From: Ramlibacter sp.
GTDB lineage: Bacteria; Pseudomonadota; Gammaproteobacteria; Burkholderiales; Burkholderiaceae_C
Direction of reading: 5' to 3'
Length of the DNA stretch: 64,000 nt
Assembly: GCA_016713005.1 (NCBI GenBank)
Contig: JADJPY010000008.1
Location: forward strand, 1 to 64,000
This document shows positions 12,770 through 20,981 of this stretch, one piece after another. Each line of letters starts with the position of its first letter. The stretch's first letter is position 1. Made by a program: the position numbers and the translations under genes. A model generated the notes under the pieces. That model saw nothing but the letters and a program-made list of their open reading frames with translations, did not search any database and was not told where the DNA came from.

Positions 12770-14872
12770 ATGAAATTCAAGCGTGTCACTGTCAAGAAGA
12801 ACGAACGCGGCCTGCTGCTGCGCAACGGCGATTTCTCGCGCGTGCTGCAGCCCGGCCGGCACTGGCTGTGGGAAGGCTTCGACACGCTTCGCGTCGAGAC
12901 CTTCGCGCTCGAGCAGCCCGCGTTCACGCACGGCCTGGCCGACTACCTGATGGCCAAGGAGCCCGAAGCCGTCGAAGCCAACTTCGTGCGCGTCGAGCTC
13001 GGCGAGACTCAGGTCGGCCTGCGCAGCGAGAATGGCGTGCTGGTCGAGGTGCTGGCGCCCGCCACCCGCCGCCTGTACTGGAAGGGCCTGGTCGACGTGC
13101 AAGTGGAGGTGGTCGACATCGCCGGCACAGCAGAGCTGCCCGCAGCGCTGGTGCACCGCCTGAACAACACGCAGCTGCGCCAACGCAGTGTCGCCGGCCT
13201 GGCCGGTGTGCTGCAGGTGCAGGTGCCCGAGTACGGCGCCGGTGTCCTGACGATCGATAGCAAGGTCGAGCGCCTGCTGCGTCCCGGTTCGTACGCCTTC
13301 TGGAAGTACAACCGCGCGATCGCGGTGGAGCTGGTCGACCTGCGGCTGCAGGCGCTGGAAGTGACGGGCCAGGAAATCCTGACCCGCGACAAGGTCGGCC
13401 TGCGGCTGAACCTGTCGGCCACCTGGCGCTACACCGACGTGCTCAAGGCCTTCACCCAGCTGGCCAAGCCCGCGGAGCACCTGTACCGCGAGCTGCAGTT
13501 CGGCCTGCGCGCCGCCGTGGGAACCCGCACGCTCGATGAGCTGCTGGAGAACAAGACGGTGATCGACGACGTCGTGCGCGCGCACGTGGAAGGCAAGCTC
13601 GCCGGCTTCGGTCTCGCGCTGGACAGCGCGGGCGTGAAGGACGTGGTGCTGCCTGGCGAGATGAAGACCATCCTCGCGCAGGTGGTCGAAGCCGGCAAGT
13701 CGGCCGAGGCCAACGTGATCCGCCGCCGCGAGGAAACCGCGGCGACGCGTTCCCTGCTCAACACGGCCAAGGTGATGGAGGACAACCCCGTCGCCCTGCG
13801 CCTGAAGGAGCTGGAGACGCTGGAACGCGTGGCCGAGCGCATCGACAAGATCTCCGTGTTCGGAGGTCTGGACCAGGTGCTCAACGGGCTGGTATGCGTT
13901 AGGGGGGTTCCGCAGCCCCTTTACTCGAAGAACACCATCGGCCAAGAAAAGCAAATCAAGATCAAGCAGCCTCCGGTCCTGTTTGGGAAAACCCAAACCG
14001 TGCTGGCCAAGCTGGCCGATCAACTGGGCGGTCCGCTGGTCGCCTACTGGAACAACCCGCGCGGCTCGGTCTGCCATTCGGACGTGCTGGCCCTGTACGA
14101 CGTGCTGGGCCGCATCGGCCGCCAGGACACCATCTACCTGTTCCTGAAGTCTGACGGCGGCAGTGGCCAGGTGTCCCTGCGGCTGGTGAACCTGCTGCGC
14201 CAGCATTGCCGCCAACTGGTGGCGCTGGTGCCGCTGGAATGCGCCTCCGCCGCCACGATGATCGCGCTGGGCGCCGACCGTATCCTGATGGGCCCGACGG
14301 CCTACCTGACGGCGGTGGACACGTCGCTGAACCACGCCCTGTCGCCCGTCGACCGCGACAACGACCGGGAGCACGAGCGAGTGGGGGCTGTCCAGATGCA
14401 CCCGCCGGCCATGTGGCGCAGGGGCCGGGGGGGGGCCGCCCCCCCCCCGGGGGGGGGGGGGGGGGCGGCCGGCCCCCGCGGGGGGGGGGGGCGGGGGGGA
14501 GAAAAAGCGACCGCGCTCAACTCGAAGTACCCGTCGCACAGCTACCCCATCCTGCTGGACGAGGCGGTAAAAATCGGGCTGAAGGCCGAGCGCATGCCGC
14601 AGGAGGTCAACACCCTGCTGCTGGAGCTCAACGGCTACTACAGCGAGATGGGCCAGAAGGCAACCACGGACTTCGACGAGATCCGCGCCCACGGCAACGA
14701 GATCGCCAACATCTGGGAGGCCACCGGTGTGCAGGTGTTCTACCAGCAGGACAAGGACTGGTTCTACCGGGCCGAGGAAAGGCGCTGGATCACGATGAAC
14801 GACAACAGCGGCTGGCGCCGCATCGAACGCGCCGGCAACCGCATCAAACGCAGCCTGCTGCACGTGGCTTGA
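12770..14872 (+). CDS. Slipin (SPFH) fused to SDH-type ClpP-fold protease, damaged centre
   Basis: 700 residues from the ATG at 12770 after AAGGAGAAGAAC. Residues 1-375 are slipin/SPFH-like (K-N-E-R-G-L-L-L-R-N-G-D ... T-R-D-K-V-G-L-R-L-N-L-S ... K-T-I-L-A-Q-V-V-E-A). Residues 385-700 look like an SDH-type (serine dehydrogenase proteinase) ClpP-fold protease: L-F-L-K-S-D-G-G-S-G, then P-L-E-C-A-S-A-A-T-M with the probable nucleophile Ser, M-G-P-T-A-Y-L-T-A-V-D-T-S-L, and a C-terminal Y-P-S-H-S-Y-P-I. Between D-R-D-N-D-R and L-N-S-K-Y the family core is replaced by Gly/Arg/Pro low complexity from the homopolymer block at 14420-14511. Fusion or lost boundary near residue 380 is unresolved. Confidence 0.75.
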   Translation: MKFKRVTVKKNERGLLLRNGDFSRVLQPGRHWLWEGFDTLRVETFALEQPAFTHGLADYLMAKEPEAVEANFVRVELGETQVGLRSENGVLVEVLAPATRRLYWKGLVDVQVEVVDIAGTAELPAALVHRLNNTQLRQRSVAGLAGVLQVQVPEYGAGVLTIDSKVERLLRPGSYAFWKYNRAIAVELVDLRLQALEVTGQEILTRDKVGLRLNLSATWRYTDVLKAFTQLAKPAEHLYRELQFGLRAAVGTRTLDELLENKTVIDDVVRAHVEGKLAGFGLALDSAGVKDVVLPGEMKTILAQVVEAGKSAEANVIRRREETAATRSLLNTAKVMEDNPVALRLKELETLERVAERIDKISVFGGLDQVLNGLVCVRGVPQPLYSKNTIGQEKQIKIKQPPVLFGKTQTVLAKLADQLGGPLVAYWNNPRGSVCHSDVLALYDVLGRIGRQDTIYLFLKSDGGSGQVSLRLVNLLRQHCRQLVALVPLECASAATMIALGADRILMGPTAYLTAVDTSLNHALSPVDRDNDREHERVGAVQMHPPAMWRRGRGGAAPPPGGGGGAAGPRGGGGRGGEKATALNSKYPSHSYPILLDEAVKIGLKAERMPQEVNTLLLELNGYYSEMGQKATTDFDEIRAHGNEIANIWEATGVQVFYQQDKDWFYRAEERRWITMNDNSGWRRIERAGNRIKRSLLHVA
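14420..14511. other. G/C homopolymer block inside the protease domain
   Basis: About 90 bases made almost only of runs of G and C, including runs of 10 or more of each, inside an otherwise normal coding sequence. The frame stays open but the conserved protease middle segment is absent. This looks like a failed consensus or collapsed assembly rather than real sequence. Confidence 0.75.
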
Positions 14873-14901
14873 CCCGTGCCGGGATGCCAAGGAGAAACAC
14901 C

Positions 14902-16120
14902 ATGGAAGAAACCAACTACATCGAAGAAGAACCCTGGCGGCGTGCCCATCAGGATGTGGACGCGCGGTGTGCCGGTGGAAGACGCGGCCAGGCGCCAGCT
15001 GACGAATGCAGCCCGCCTGCCGGTTGTCTTCCCGCACATCGCGGTCATGCCCGACGTGCACCTGGGCATCGGCGCTACGGTCGGTTCGGTCATCCCCACC
15101 CTGCGCGCCATCATTCCGGCGGCGGTGGGCGTGGACATTGGCTGCGGCATGATGGCCTGCAAGACCACGTTGGTGGCGAGCGACCTGCCCGACAACCTGG
15201 GGCCGCTGCGCGAGGCGATCGAGCGCACGGTGCCGCACGGGCGCTCCCCCGGCGCGCGCGACCCCGGCGCTTGGGGCAAGGTACCGGGCTCGGTGGACAC
15301 GGCCTGGGCGCAGCTGGAGCCCGATTTCACCGAGCTGTGCCGCGACTACCCCAAGCTGGCCAAAACCAACAACCGCGCCCACCTGGGCACGCTGGGCACG
15401 GGCAACCACTTCATCGAGGTCTGCCTGGACGAAGCGGGGTTTGTGTGGTTCATGCTGCACTCGGGCTCGCGCGGCGTGGGCAACTTCATCGGCACGATGT
15501 TCATCGAGCTGGCGAAGCAGGACGCAATGCGCAACCAGGTCAACCTGCCGGACCGCGACCTGGCCTACTTCGAGGAAGGTTCGCGCTACTTTGGCGATTA
15601 CGTGCGCGCCGTGGGCTGGGCCCAGCGCTTTGCGGCGCTGAACCGCGAGGTGATGATGCGCCATGTGATCGAAGTCACCAAGACGGTGATCCGCAAGAGC
15701 TTCCAGGCACACATCGAGGCGGTGAACTGCCACCACAACTATGTGCAGAAGGAGCACCACTTCGGAGAAGACGTGTACGTCACCCGCAAGGGCGCGGTCA
15801 GCGCGAAGGTCGGGCAGCTGGGGATCATCCCCGGCAGCATGGGCGCGCGCAGCTACATCGTGCGTGGCAAGGGCAACCCAGAGTCGTTCGAGTCCTGCTC
15901 GCACGGCGCCGGGCGCGTCATGAGCCGCGGCGACGCCAAACGCCGCTTTACCCTGGCGGACCACCGAGCTGCCACCGAGGGCGTGGAGTGCCGCAAGGAT
16001 CAGGGCGTCATCGACGAGACGCCCGCCGCGTACAAGGACATTGACGCGGTGATGGCGGCGCAGGACGACCTGGTGGAGGTGCTGCACACCCTCAAGCAGG
16101 TCGTGTGCGTCAAGGGGTAA
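14902..16120 (+). CDS. rtcB: RNA-splicing ligase RtcB, with apparent frameshift near start
   Basis: About 405 residues. RtcB joins RNA 2',3'-cyclic phosphate or 3'-phosphate ends to 5'-OH ends using Mn2+ and GTP. Metal and guanylylation motifs are present: M-P-D-V-H-L-G, G-V-D-I-G-C-G-M, G-T-G-N-H-F-I-E, H-S-G-S-R-G, H-N-Y-V, and S-C-S-H-G-A-G-R with the His that becomes GMP-linked. AAGGAG lies 7 bases before ATG 14902. From that ATG (M-E-E-T-N-Y-I-E-E-E-P) one C too many in the CCC at 14932-14934 breaks the frame; removing it gives P-G-G-V-P-I-R-M-W-T-R-G. The uncorrected frame opens at GTG 14876. A terminator follows. Confidence 0.9.
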
Positions 16121-16133
16121 CTGCGCCCCGTGC

Positions 16134-16168
16134 AAAAAGGGCCTGTCGCGATGCGGCAGGCCCTTTTT
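16134..16168 (+). terminator. Rho-independent terminator after rtcB
   Basis: GGGCCTG ... CAGGCCC stem flanked by A5 and T5, so it can work for both converging transcripts. It closes the island on the right, before the convergent CoA-transferase gene. Confidence 0.9.
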
Positions 16169-16199
16169 CTTTGTCCGCCGCAGCGGCCCTCACCGCACC

Positions 16200-16838
16200 C
16201 TAGTGCAGCTTGACGCCCGTCTTGCTCTGCGCGAACTCGTGGGTCACGCCGGGGGCCAGCTCCACCACCTTCAGCCCCTGGGGCGTCACGTCAAAGACGC
16301 CCAGGTCGGTGATCAGTCGGTCCACCACGCCCACGCCCGTCAGGGGCAGCGTGCACTTGGGGAGGATCTTGAGGTCTTCGGTGCCGTCCTTCTTCTTGGC
16401 CACATGCTCCATCAGCACGATGACGCGCTTGACGCCAGCCACCAGGTCCATCGCGCCGCCCATGCCCTTGACCATCTTGCCGGGGATCATCCAGTTGGCC
16501 AGGTCGCCGTGCTCGCTGACCTGCATGGCGCCCAGGATGGACAGGTTGATCTTGCCGCCGCGGATCATGGCAAAGCTGTCGTGGCTGCCAAAGATGCTGC
16601 TGCCCTTGATGGTGGTCACCGTCTGCTTGCCGGCGTTGATCAGGTCGGCGTCGACTTCGTCCTCGGTGGGGAACGGGCCGATGCCCAGCATGCCGTTCTC
16701 GGACTGCAGCCACACCTCCTTGTCGGCGGGCACAAAATTGGCCACCAGCGTGGGAATGCCTATCCCGAGGTTGACGTAAAAACCGTCTTCGAGCTCACGG
16801 GCCGCACGGGCGGCCATCTGGTCTTGATTCCACGACAT
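16200..16838 (-). CDS. 3-oxoacid CoA-transferase subunit B
   Basis: 212 residues. Family I CoA-transferase beta subunit with the catalytic Glu in W-L-Q-S-E-N-G-M-L-G and the glycine-rich G-M-G-G-A-M-D-L-V-A-G motif. It moves CoA between succinyl-CoA and a 3-oxoacid (acetoacetate or 3-oxoadipate). It lies 32 bases downstream of subunit A and acts with it as a heterotetramer. The window also holds a quinate route to protocatechuate, so a role in the 3-oxoadipate pathway is possible, but acetoacetate use is equally consistent. Confidence 0.92.
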   Translation of the reverse strand: MSWNQDQMAARAARELEDGFYVNLGIGIPTLVANFVPADKEVWLQSENGMLGIGPFPTEDEVDADLINAGKQTVTTIKGSSIFGSHDSFAMIRGGKINLSILGAMQVSEHGDLANWMIPGKMVKGMGGAMDLVAGVKRVIVLMEHVAKKKDGTEDLKILPKCTLPLTGVGVVDRLITDLGVFDVTPQGLKVVELAPGVTHEFAQSKTGVKLH

Positions 16839-16870
16839 TGAATGCTCCTGATTTCTCGGTGACGGCGGGC

Positions 16871-17578
16871 TCAGACGCCCGCCTTTTCGGTAATCGTGCG
16901 CTTCTCGATGCGCTTCTCGGGGGTGGCGTTGAGCACGATGCGGTGCACATAGATGCCGGGCAGGTGGACCTGGTCGGGCGCCATCGCACCGGTCTCCACG
17001 ATCTCTTCCACTTCCACCACGCAGATCTTGCCGGCCATGGCCGCGGCGGGGTTGAAGTTGCGCGCGGTCAGGCGGAACTGCAGGTTGCCGGATTTGTCGG
17101 CGCGCCAGGCCTTGACCAGGGAAACATCGGGCACAAGCGAACGCTCCATCACATACTGTTCGCCATCGAACTCGCGGATTTCCTTGCCTTCGGCCACGAT
17201 GGTGCCCACACCGGTCTTGGTGAAGAACGCCGGGATGCCCGCACCGCCGGCGCGCAGCTTCTCGGCCAGCGTGCCCTGGGGGGTGAATTCAAGCGCCAGT
17301 TCGCCAGCCAGGTACTGGCGTTCGAACTCCTTGTTCTCGCCCACGTAGGACGAAATCATCTTCTTGATCTGGCGCGTCTCCAGCAGCTTGCCCAGCCCGA
17401 AGCCGTCGACGCCGGCGTTGTTGGAAATGGCGGTGAGGTTCTTCACGCCGGAATCGCGCAGCGCATCGATTAGCGCCTCGGGGATGCCGCACAGGCCGAA
17501 ACCGCCCACGGCGAGCAGTTGCCCGTCCTGGACAATGCCCTTGAGCGCCGCGGCGGCGTTGGGGTAAATCTTGTTCAC
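16871..17578 (-). CDS. 3-oxoacid CoA-transferase subunit A
   Basis: 235 residues from a GTG at 17578 (V-N-K-I-Y-P-N), chosen because AAGGAG lies 8 bases before it. The alpha-subunit CoA-binding motif A-V-G-G-F-G-L-C-G-I-P-E is at about 25-36. It forms the active enzyme with the adjacent subunit B. It is divergent from a PAS-LuxR regulator with a 7-base inverted repeat in the 62-base gap. Confidence 0.92.
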   Translation of the reverse strand: MNKIYPNAAAALKGIVQDGQLLAVGGFGLCGIPEALIDALRDSGVKNLTAISNNAGVDGFGLGKLLETRQIKKMISSYVGENKEFERQYLAGELALEFTPQGTLAEKLRAGGAGIPAFFTKTGVGTIVAEGKEIREFDGEQYVMERSLVPDVSLVKAWRADKSGNLQFRLTARNFNPAAAMAGKICVVEVEEIVETGAMAPDQVHLPGIYVHRIVLNATPEKRIEKRTITEKAGV

Positions 17579-17608
17579 GCTGGTCTCCTTGGATCGCAAT
17601 CCCGCACG

Positions 17609-17634
17609 ATACTACGTAGAGGTTTAGGTAGTAT
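17609..17634. promoter_or_regulatory. ATACTAC-N12-GTAGTAT inverted repeat
   Basis: Perfect 7-base arms at 17609-17615 and 17628-17634, centred in the 62-base gap between the divergent CoA-transferase operon and the LuxR-type regulator. Probably the regulator's operator for both directions; inferred from position and symmetry. Confidence 0.6.
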
Positions 17635-17640
17635 TCCGTA

Positions 17641-18204
17641 ATGGCAAGCCCGAAAGCGTACCCCGTCGTCGATTACCAGCTGGCATTTGACCTGGCGCCC
17701 ATCGGCATGGTGCTGTCGCGCAACCGCGCGATCATGGACTGCAACCAGCGCGTGTGCGAGATGTTCGGCTTCAGCCGCGAACTTCTGGTGGGGCAGTCCT
17801 TTCAGGTGATGTACCCCAGCGCCGACGAGTACGAGCGCACCGGCGTGCGCATCGCACCCCTGCTGGGCCGTGGCGGCACCTACGCCGACGACCGGATCAT
17901 GAAGCGCGCCAGTGGCGAGCTGTTCTGGTGCCACGTGACCGGGCGCGCGCTGGACCCCGGCGATCCGCATGCCGCCGGCATCTGGGGCTTTGAGGACCTG
18001 AGCTCACAACGCCCCGTCAAGGCCGAGCTGACCCCGCGCGAGCGCGAGGTCGCTGCCAACCTGCTGGCGGGCCTGACCAGCAAGGAAATCGGCAAGACGC
18101 TGGCCATCAGTCACCGCACGGTGGAGATCTACCGGGCCCGGCTGATGCGCAAGTACAAGGCCAGCACCACCGGCGACCTGGTGCACAAGCTCATGGCGGG
18201 GTGA
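17641..18204 (+). CDS. PAS and LuxR-type HTH regulator
   Basis: 187 residues. A PAS domain (about 10-120: F-D-L-A-P-I-G-M-V-L-S-R-N-R-A-I-M-D-C-N) precedes a LuxR-type helix-turn-helix (about 127-185: L-T-P-R-E-R-E-V-A-A-N-L-L-A-G-L-T-S-K-E-I-G-K in two parts). No receiver domain. It sits divergent to the CoA-transferase genes with a dyad between them, so it likely senses a metabolite through PAS and controls that operon. A potassium channel gene follows within 7 bases. Confidence 0.88.
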   Translation: MASPKAYPVVDYQLAFDLAPIGMVLSRNRAIMDCNQRVCEMFGFSRELLVGQSFQVMYPSADEYERTGVRIAPLLGRGGTYADDRIMKRASGELFWCHVTGRALDPGDPHAAGIWGFEDLSSQRPVKAELTPREREVAANLLAGLTSKEIGKTLAISHRTVEIYRARLMRKYKASTTGDLVHKLMAG

Positions 18205-18210
18205 TTGGGC

Positions 18211-18666
18211 ATGAATATCCTGCGCCGACGCTTCCGCCGCATCCGCCTGTTCACCCGACGCGGGTTGCTCTACTCGCTGTTGCTCTCACTCGTCATCCTC
18301 GCGCTGGGCGGGCTGGGCTTCTGGGCGATCGAGCCAGGAGTTCACTCGTTTGGCGACGGCTTGTGGCTCGCGTTCACCACCGCCGCCACGGTGGGGTATG
18401 GCGACATCGTGCCGCACACCTGGGCCGGCCGGCTGTTTGCGGTGCTGGTGGTACTGCTGGGGCTGGGCGTACTGTCGCTGGTTACAGCGTCAGTTGCAGC
18501 GATTTTTGTGCAAACCGAGGAACGCCAGATCGAGCGCGACCTGATGCAGGAAATGGCACGCCTGCACGCGCAGATTTCCGAATTGCAGGAGGCGGTGGCG
18601 CGGCTCGATGCAGGCGATCGTGACCCACGAAGGCCCCGCCCCGGAATCACTGAAAATTCACAGTGA
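18211..18666 (+). CDS. Two-TM potassium channel family protein
   Basis: 151 residues. TM1 at about 18-38, pore helix and selectivity filter T-V-G-Y-G-D at about 63-68, TM2 at about 78-103, then a charged coiled-coil C-terminus (Q-T-E-E-R-Q-I-E-R-D). This is the minimal tetrameric K+ channel plan, with no RCK domain. I chose the ATG at 18211 over a TTG two codons upstream. It is probably co-transcribed with the PAS-LuxR gene. Confidence 0.85.
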   Translation: MNILRRRFRRIRLFTRRGLLYSLLLSLVILALGGLGFWAIEPGVHSFGDGLWLAFTTAATVGYGDIVPHTWAGRLFAVLVVLLGLGVLSLVTASVAAIFVQTEERQIERDLMQEMARLHAQISELQEAVARLDAGDRDPRRPRPGITENSQ

Positions 18667-18719
18667 AATCGTCATCCAGCCCCCGCCAATGCTTGCTGAC
18701 CCGCTACTGAATTGATAGC
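18658..18719 (-). repeat. GCTAT..GTAGC dispersed repeat, copy 3
   Basis: On the minus strand: GCTATCAATTCAGTAGC (18703-18719), then GGGTCAGCAAG and the GGCGGGGGCTGGA box and CGATTT. It begins 2 bases after the stop of the kinase-USP gene. Confidence 0.7.
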
Positions 18720-18721
18720 AA

Positions 18722-20152
18722 TCACGCATCCATTCCGGCCAGTTGGCCGAACGGCAACGTCTGCTTGACCAGCAACACCGTGCACGGTGCGTCCATTGCC
18801 ACCTTGATGGGCACGGTGGCGATCAGCCGCTGCATCTGCAGGCCATGGGTGGCGGCACCCATCACGATGATGCTGACGTGGTTGCCCTCGGCGTAGCGCA
18901 ACAGCGCGTGCGCCACATCGCCAGACTCCAGCACGTGGTACGAGGTCTGGTGGCCGGCCAGATCCAGCGGTTTCGCCCATTGCTGAAGCATGCCCAGGTG
19001 CTGGCGGTGCAACTGGGTCTCGCTGGACGCCTCGTCGGTGCCCGAGGTCGGCGGTATCACCGTGACACAGGCCAGACGGGCCCCGGGCCGCGTGCCCAAA
19101 GAGCGCTGCACCGCCTGGCGCAGTGAATACAGCGTGGCGTCGGTCACGTCGCGGTGCGGCACCGCCACCATGACGATGGGGACTTCCTGGATCTGCTCCT
19201 GGGGCAGCGGGCTTGGCTGGTAGTGCATGCCGGCGGCGCGCAGCCAGCGGCGAAAGTGCTCGCCGAAGCCCGTGGCCGTGGTGCGCTCTCCGCGCTGGGT
19301 GACGACGACATGGTCCGGGTGGCTCAGGTCAAAGGCCAGGTGAGCCGCCGACGGGTAGCGCTGCGCCGCCTCGGGGGCCAGGCAGCGCAGCGTCACCTCC
19401 TGCAGCCAGGCGGGCAGCTGGGGCTGCAGCTTGCGGGGGGGCATCGGGTCCACCCACAGACGCTGGCGCAGTCCGCCGGCGGTTTGCGGGTCGCCAAAGG
19501 GCAACTCGCGTGTGGCCATCTCGTACAGCATCACGCCGATGGCGAACAGGTCGCTGCGCGGGTCCCCGCGCACGCCCACCACCTGTTCGGGCGCGATCCA
19601 CACCGGCGAGCCCACCGCCTTGCGCATCTCTTCGGCCAGCAAGTCGGGGTACTGCGCGTGGCAGGACAGGCCAAAGTCCAGCAACACGGCTTCGCCGTCG
19701 GCGCGCAACACCACGTTGGCGGGTTTGAGGTCAAGGTGGCAGACGTTCTGGCGGTGCAGGCTGTGCACGGCACGCGCCATCGCAGCGCCCACTGCGCGGA
19801 TCTGCTCCAGTGGCAGCGGGCCTGGCGTGCTGTCCAGCAGGTGCTGCAGCGTGTCGCCTTCGATGTATTCCATGACGATGTAGGGCAGTACCTGCAGGTC
19901 GCCGGCCGCCACAAAGCGCGGCACATGCGGGCCACGCAGCACCGGCTGGATCTGCACCTCGACCTCGAAGCTGACGATGTTCTCTGCGCCGTCGCCAGCC
20001 GTCATGCGCGGAATCTTCATTGCCATGGGGAAAGGCTCGGCGCGGCCCTCGTCGGCATAGCCCACGCGGTAAATGTGAGCCATGCCGCCGGCGTGCAGGC
20101 ATTCGCCCACAAGAAAGCCATCCAGCACGGTGCCGGGTTCCAGCAGCTTCAT
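18722..20152 (-). CDS. Serine/threonine kinase fused to universal stress protein
   Basis: 476 residues. An N-terminal Hanks-type kinase (about 8-290) has A-M-K-I-P-R (ATP Lys), H-L-D-L-K-P-A-N, L-D-F-G-L-S and G-S-P-V-W-I-A-P-E-Q. A C-terminal universal-stress domain (about 315-470) has I-I-V-M-G-A-A-T-H-G and the distal V-A-M-D-A-P-C-T-V-L-L-V-K, matching the ATP-binding G-2x-G-9x-G type. The kinase may phosphorylate its own USP part or partners under energy or oxygen stress. The start overlaps the metallophosphoesterase stop (ATGA), and an FNR-like box lies upstream of the pair. Confidence 0.9.
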   Translation of the reverse strand: MKLLEPGTVLDGFLVGECLHAGGMAHIYRVGYADEGRAEPFPMAMKIPRMTAGDGAENIVSFEVEVQIQPVLRGPHVPRFVAAGDLQVLPYIVMEYIEGDTLQHLLDSTPGPLPLEQIRAVGAAMARAVHSLHRQNVCHLDLKPANVVLRADGEAVLLDFGLSCHAQYPDLLAEEMRKAVGSPVWIAPEQVVGVRGDPRSDLFAIGVMLYEMATRELPFGDPQTAGGLRQRLWVDPMPPRKLQPQLPAWLQEVTLRCLAPEAAQRYPSAAHLAFDLSHPDHVVVTQRGERTTATGFGEHFRRWLRAAGMHYQPSPLPQEQIQEVPIVMVAVPHRDVTDATLYSLRQAVQRSLGTRPGARLACVTVIPPTSGTDEASSETQLHRQHLGMLQQWAKPLDLAGHQTSYHVLESGDVAHALLRYAEGNHVSIIVMGAATHGLQMQRLIATVPIKVAMDAPCTVLLVKQTLPFGQLAGMDA

Positions 20153-20907
20153 CGTCCTGACTCCAGGCGTCGGGCAAAGTGTTCGGGCTGGCCGGCCGCG
20201 CGGATGGCGGCGGCAGCGCCCAAGTGGTCGTAGGGCACACGGTGGAAGGTCAACTGCAGGGCAACCTCATCCAGCATCGCGTACATGGCGGTGGTGCGGC
20301 CGTCGCGCGGCTGCCCGACAGAGCCCACGGTGGCCAACCAGTGGCGATGGCGTGGCACAGGCAAGGGCGCGCCGGGGATGGGGTCAAACTGCATCAGGCC
20401 ACGCCCGGCGCCGCGGTAGTACACCGTCTGGTGGTGGACATGGCCGACAAACAGATGGCGTATGTCGGTGCCCGCAGCGTCCAGGCAGGCCGCGGCCCGG
20501 TGTGTGTTGTCGATGTAATGCCATTGGCCGGGTTCGCTCGCGCTGGCGTGGACCAGCAGCAACGAATCGTGCCGGTACACCATTGGCAGCGCGGCCAGGA
20601 AGTCGAGTTGCGCGGGCGAGAGTTGCGCATGCGTCCAGGCAGCGCCGACACTTTCCATGGTCTCGCCACCGTCTGCAGCAGGTGGCGGTGGAGCCACAGC
20701 CAGCGCATCATGGTTGCCTTGCAGCACCACCGCGCCCTCCAGGGCCAGGGCCATGGCGCGGTCCACCACGGCGGCCGGCTCGGCACCATACCCGACGAGG
20801 TCACCCAGCAGGGCAAAGCGCCGTGCACCCTGCGCGCGCGCATGGGCCAGACAGGCGTCCAGCGCCCGCACATTGGCGTGGATGTCCGACAGCAAGGCCA
20901 GTTTCAT
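20149..20907 (-). CDS. Metallophosphoesterase, partner of the kinase-USP
   Basis: 252 residues. Calcineurin-like phosphoesterase motifs are L-S-D-I-H-A-N (about 6-12), L-L-G-D-L-V-G-Y-G, L-Q-G-N-H-D-A-L, and distal L-F-V-G-H-V-H-H-Q. It could be a protein phosphatase or cyclic-nucleotide phosphodiesterase. The 4-base ATGA overlap with the kinase gene suggests a writer/eraser pair. An FNR-like box lies 75 bases upstream. Confidence 0.88.
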   Translation of the reverse strand: MKLALLSDIHANVRALDACLAHARAQGARRFALLGDLVGYGAEPAAVVDRAMALALEGAVVLQGNHDALAVAPPPPAADGGETMESVGAAWTHAQLSPAQLDFLAALPMVYRHDSLLLVHASASEPGQWHYIDNTHRAAACLDAAGTDIRHLFVGHVHHQTVYYRGAGRGLMQFDPIPGAPLPVPRHRHWLATVGSVGQPRDGRTTAMYAMLDEVALQLTFHRVPYDHLGAAAAIRAAGQPEHFARRLESGR

Positions 20908-20981
20908 GAGGGGTTGTCTCCTGCGCGGATGTTGCGCCCGCTTCCTGATGGGAAGCTTGCGCGCGACAGGACAAATCAGCC

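Noticed and set aside
14206..16044. Long plus-strand frame overlapping rtcB
   Set aside because: It contains the true first codons of RtcB (M-E-E-T-N-Y) but then runs out of frame after the extra C; downstream it is a shadow.
12461..16135. A minus-strand open frame of over 1200 codons across slipin and rtcB
   Set aside because: It is the antisense shadow of GC-rich genes with clear slipin, protease and RtcB motifs on the plus strand; the translated sequence is His/Gln/Ala-rich without domain features.
16871..17599. Upstream start of the CoA-transferase A subunit at 17599
   Set aside because: That TTG would place the AAGGAG ribosome site inside the coding region; the GTG at 17578 follows it at normal distance.
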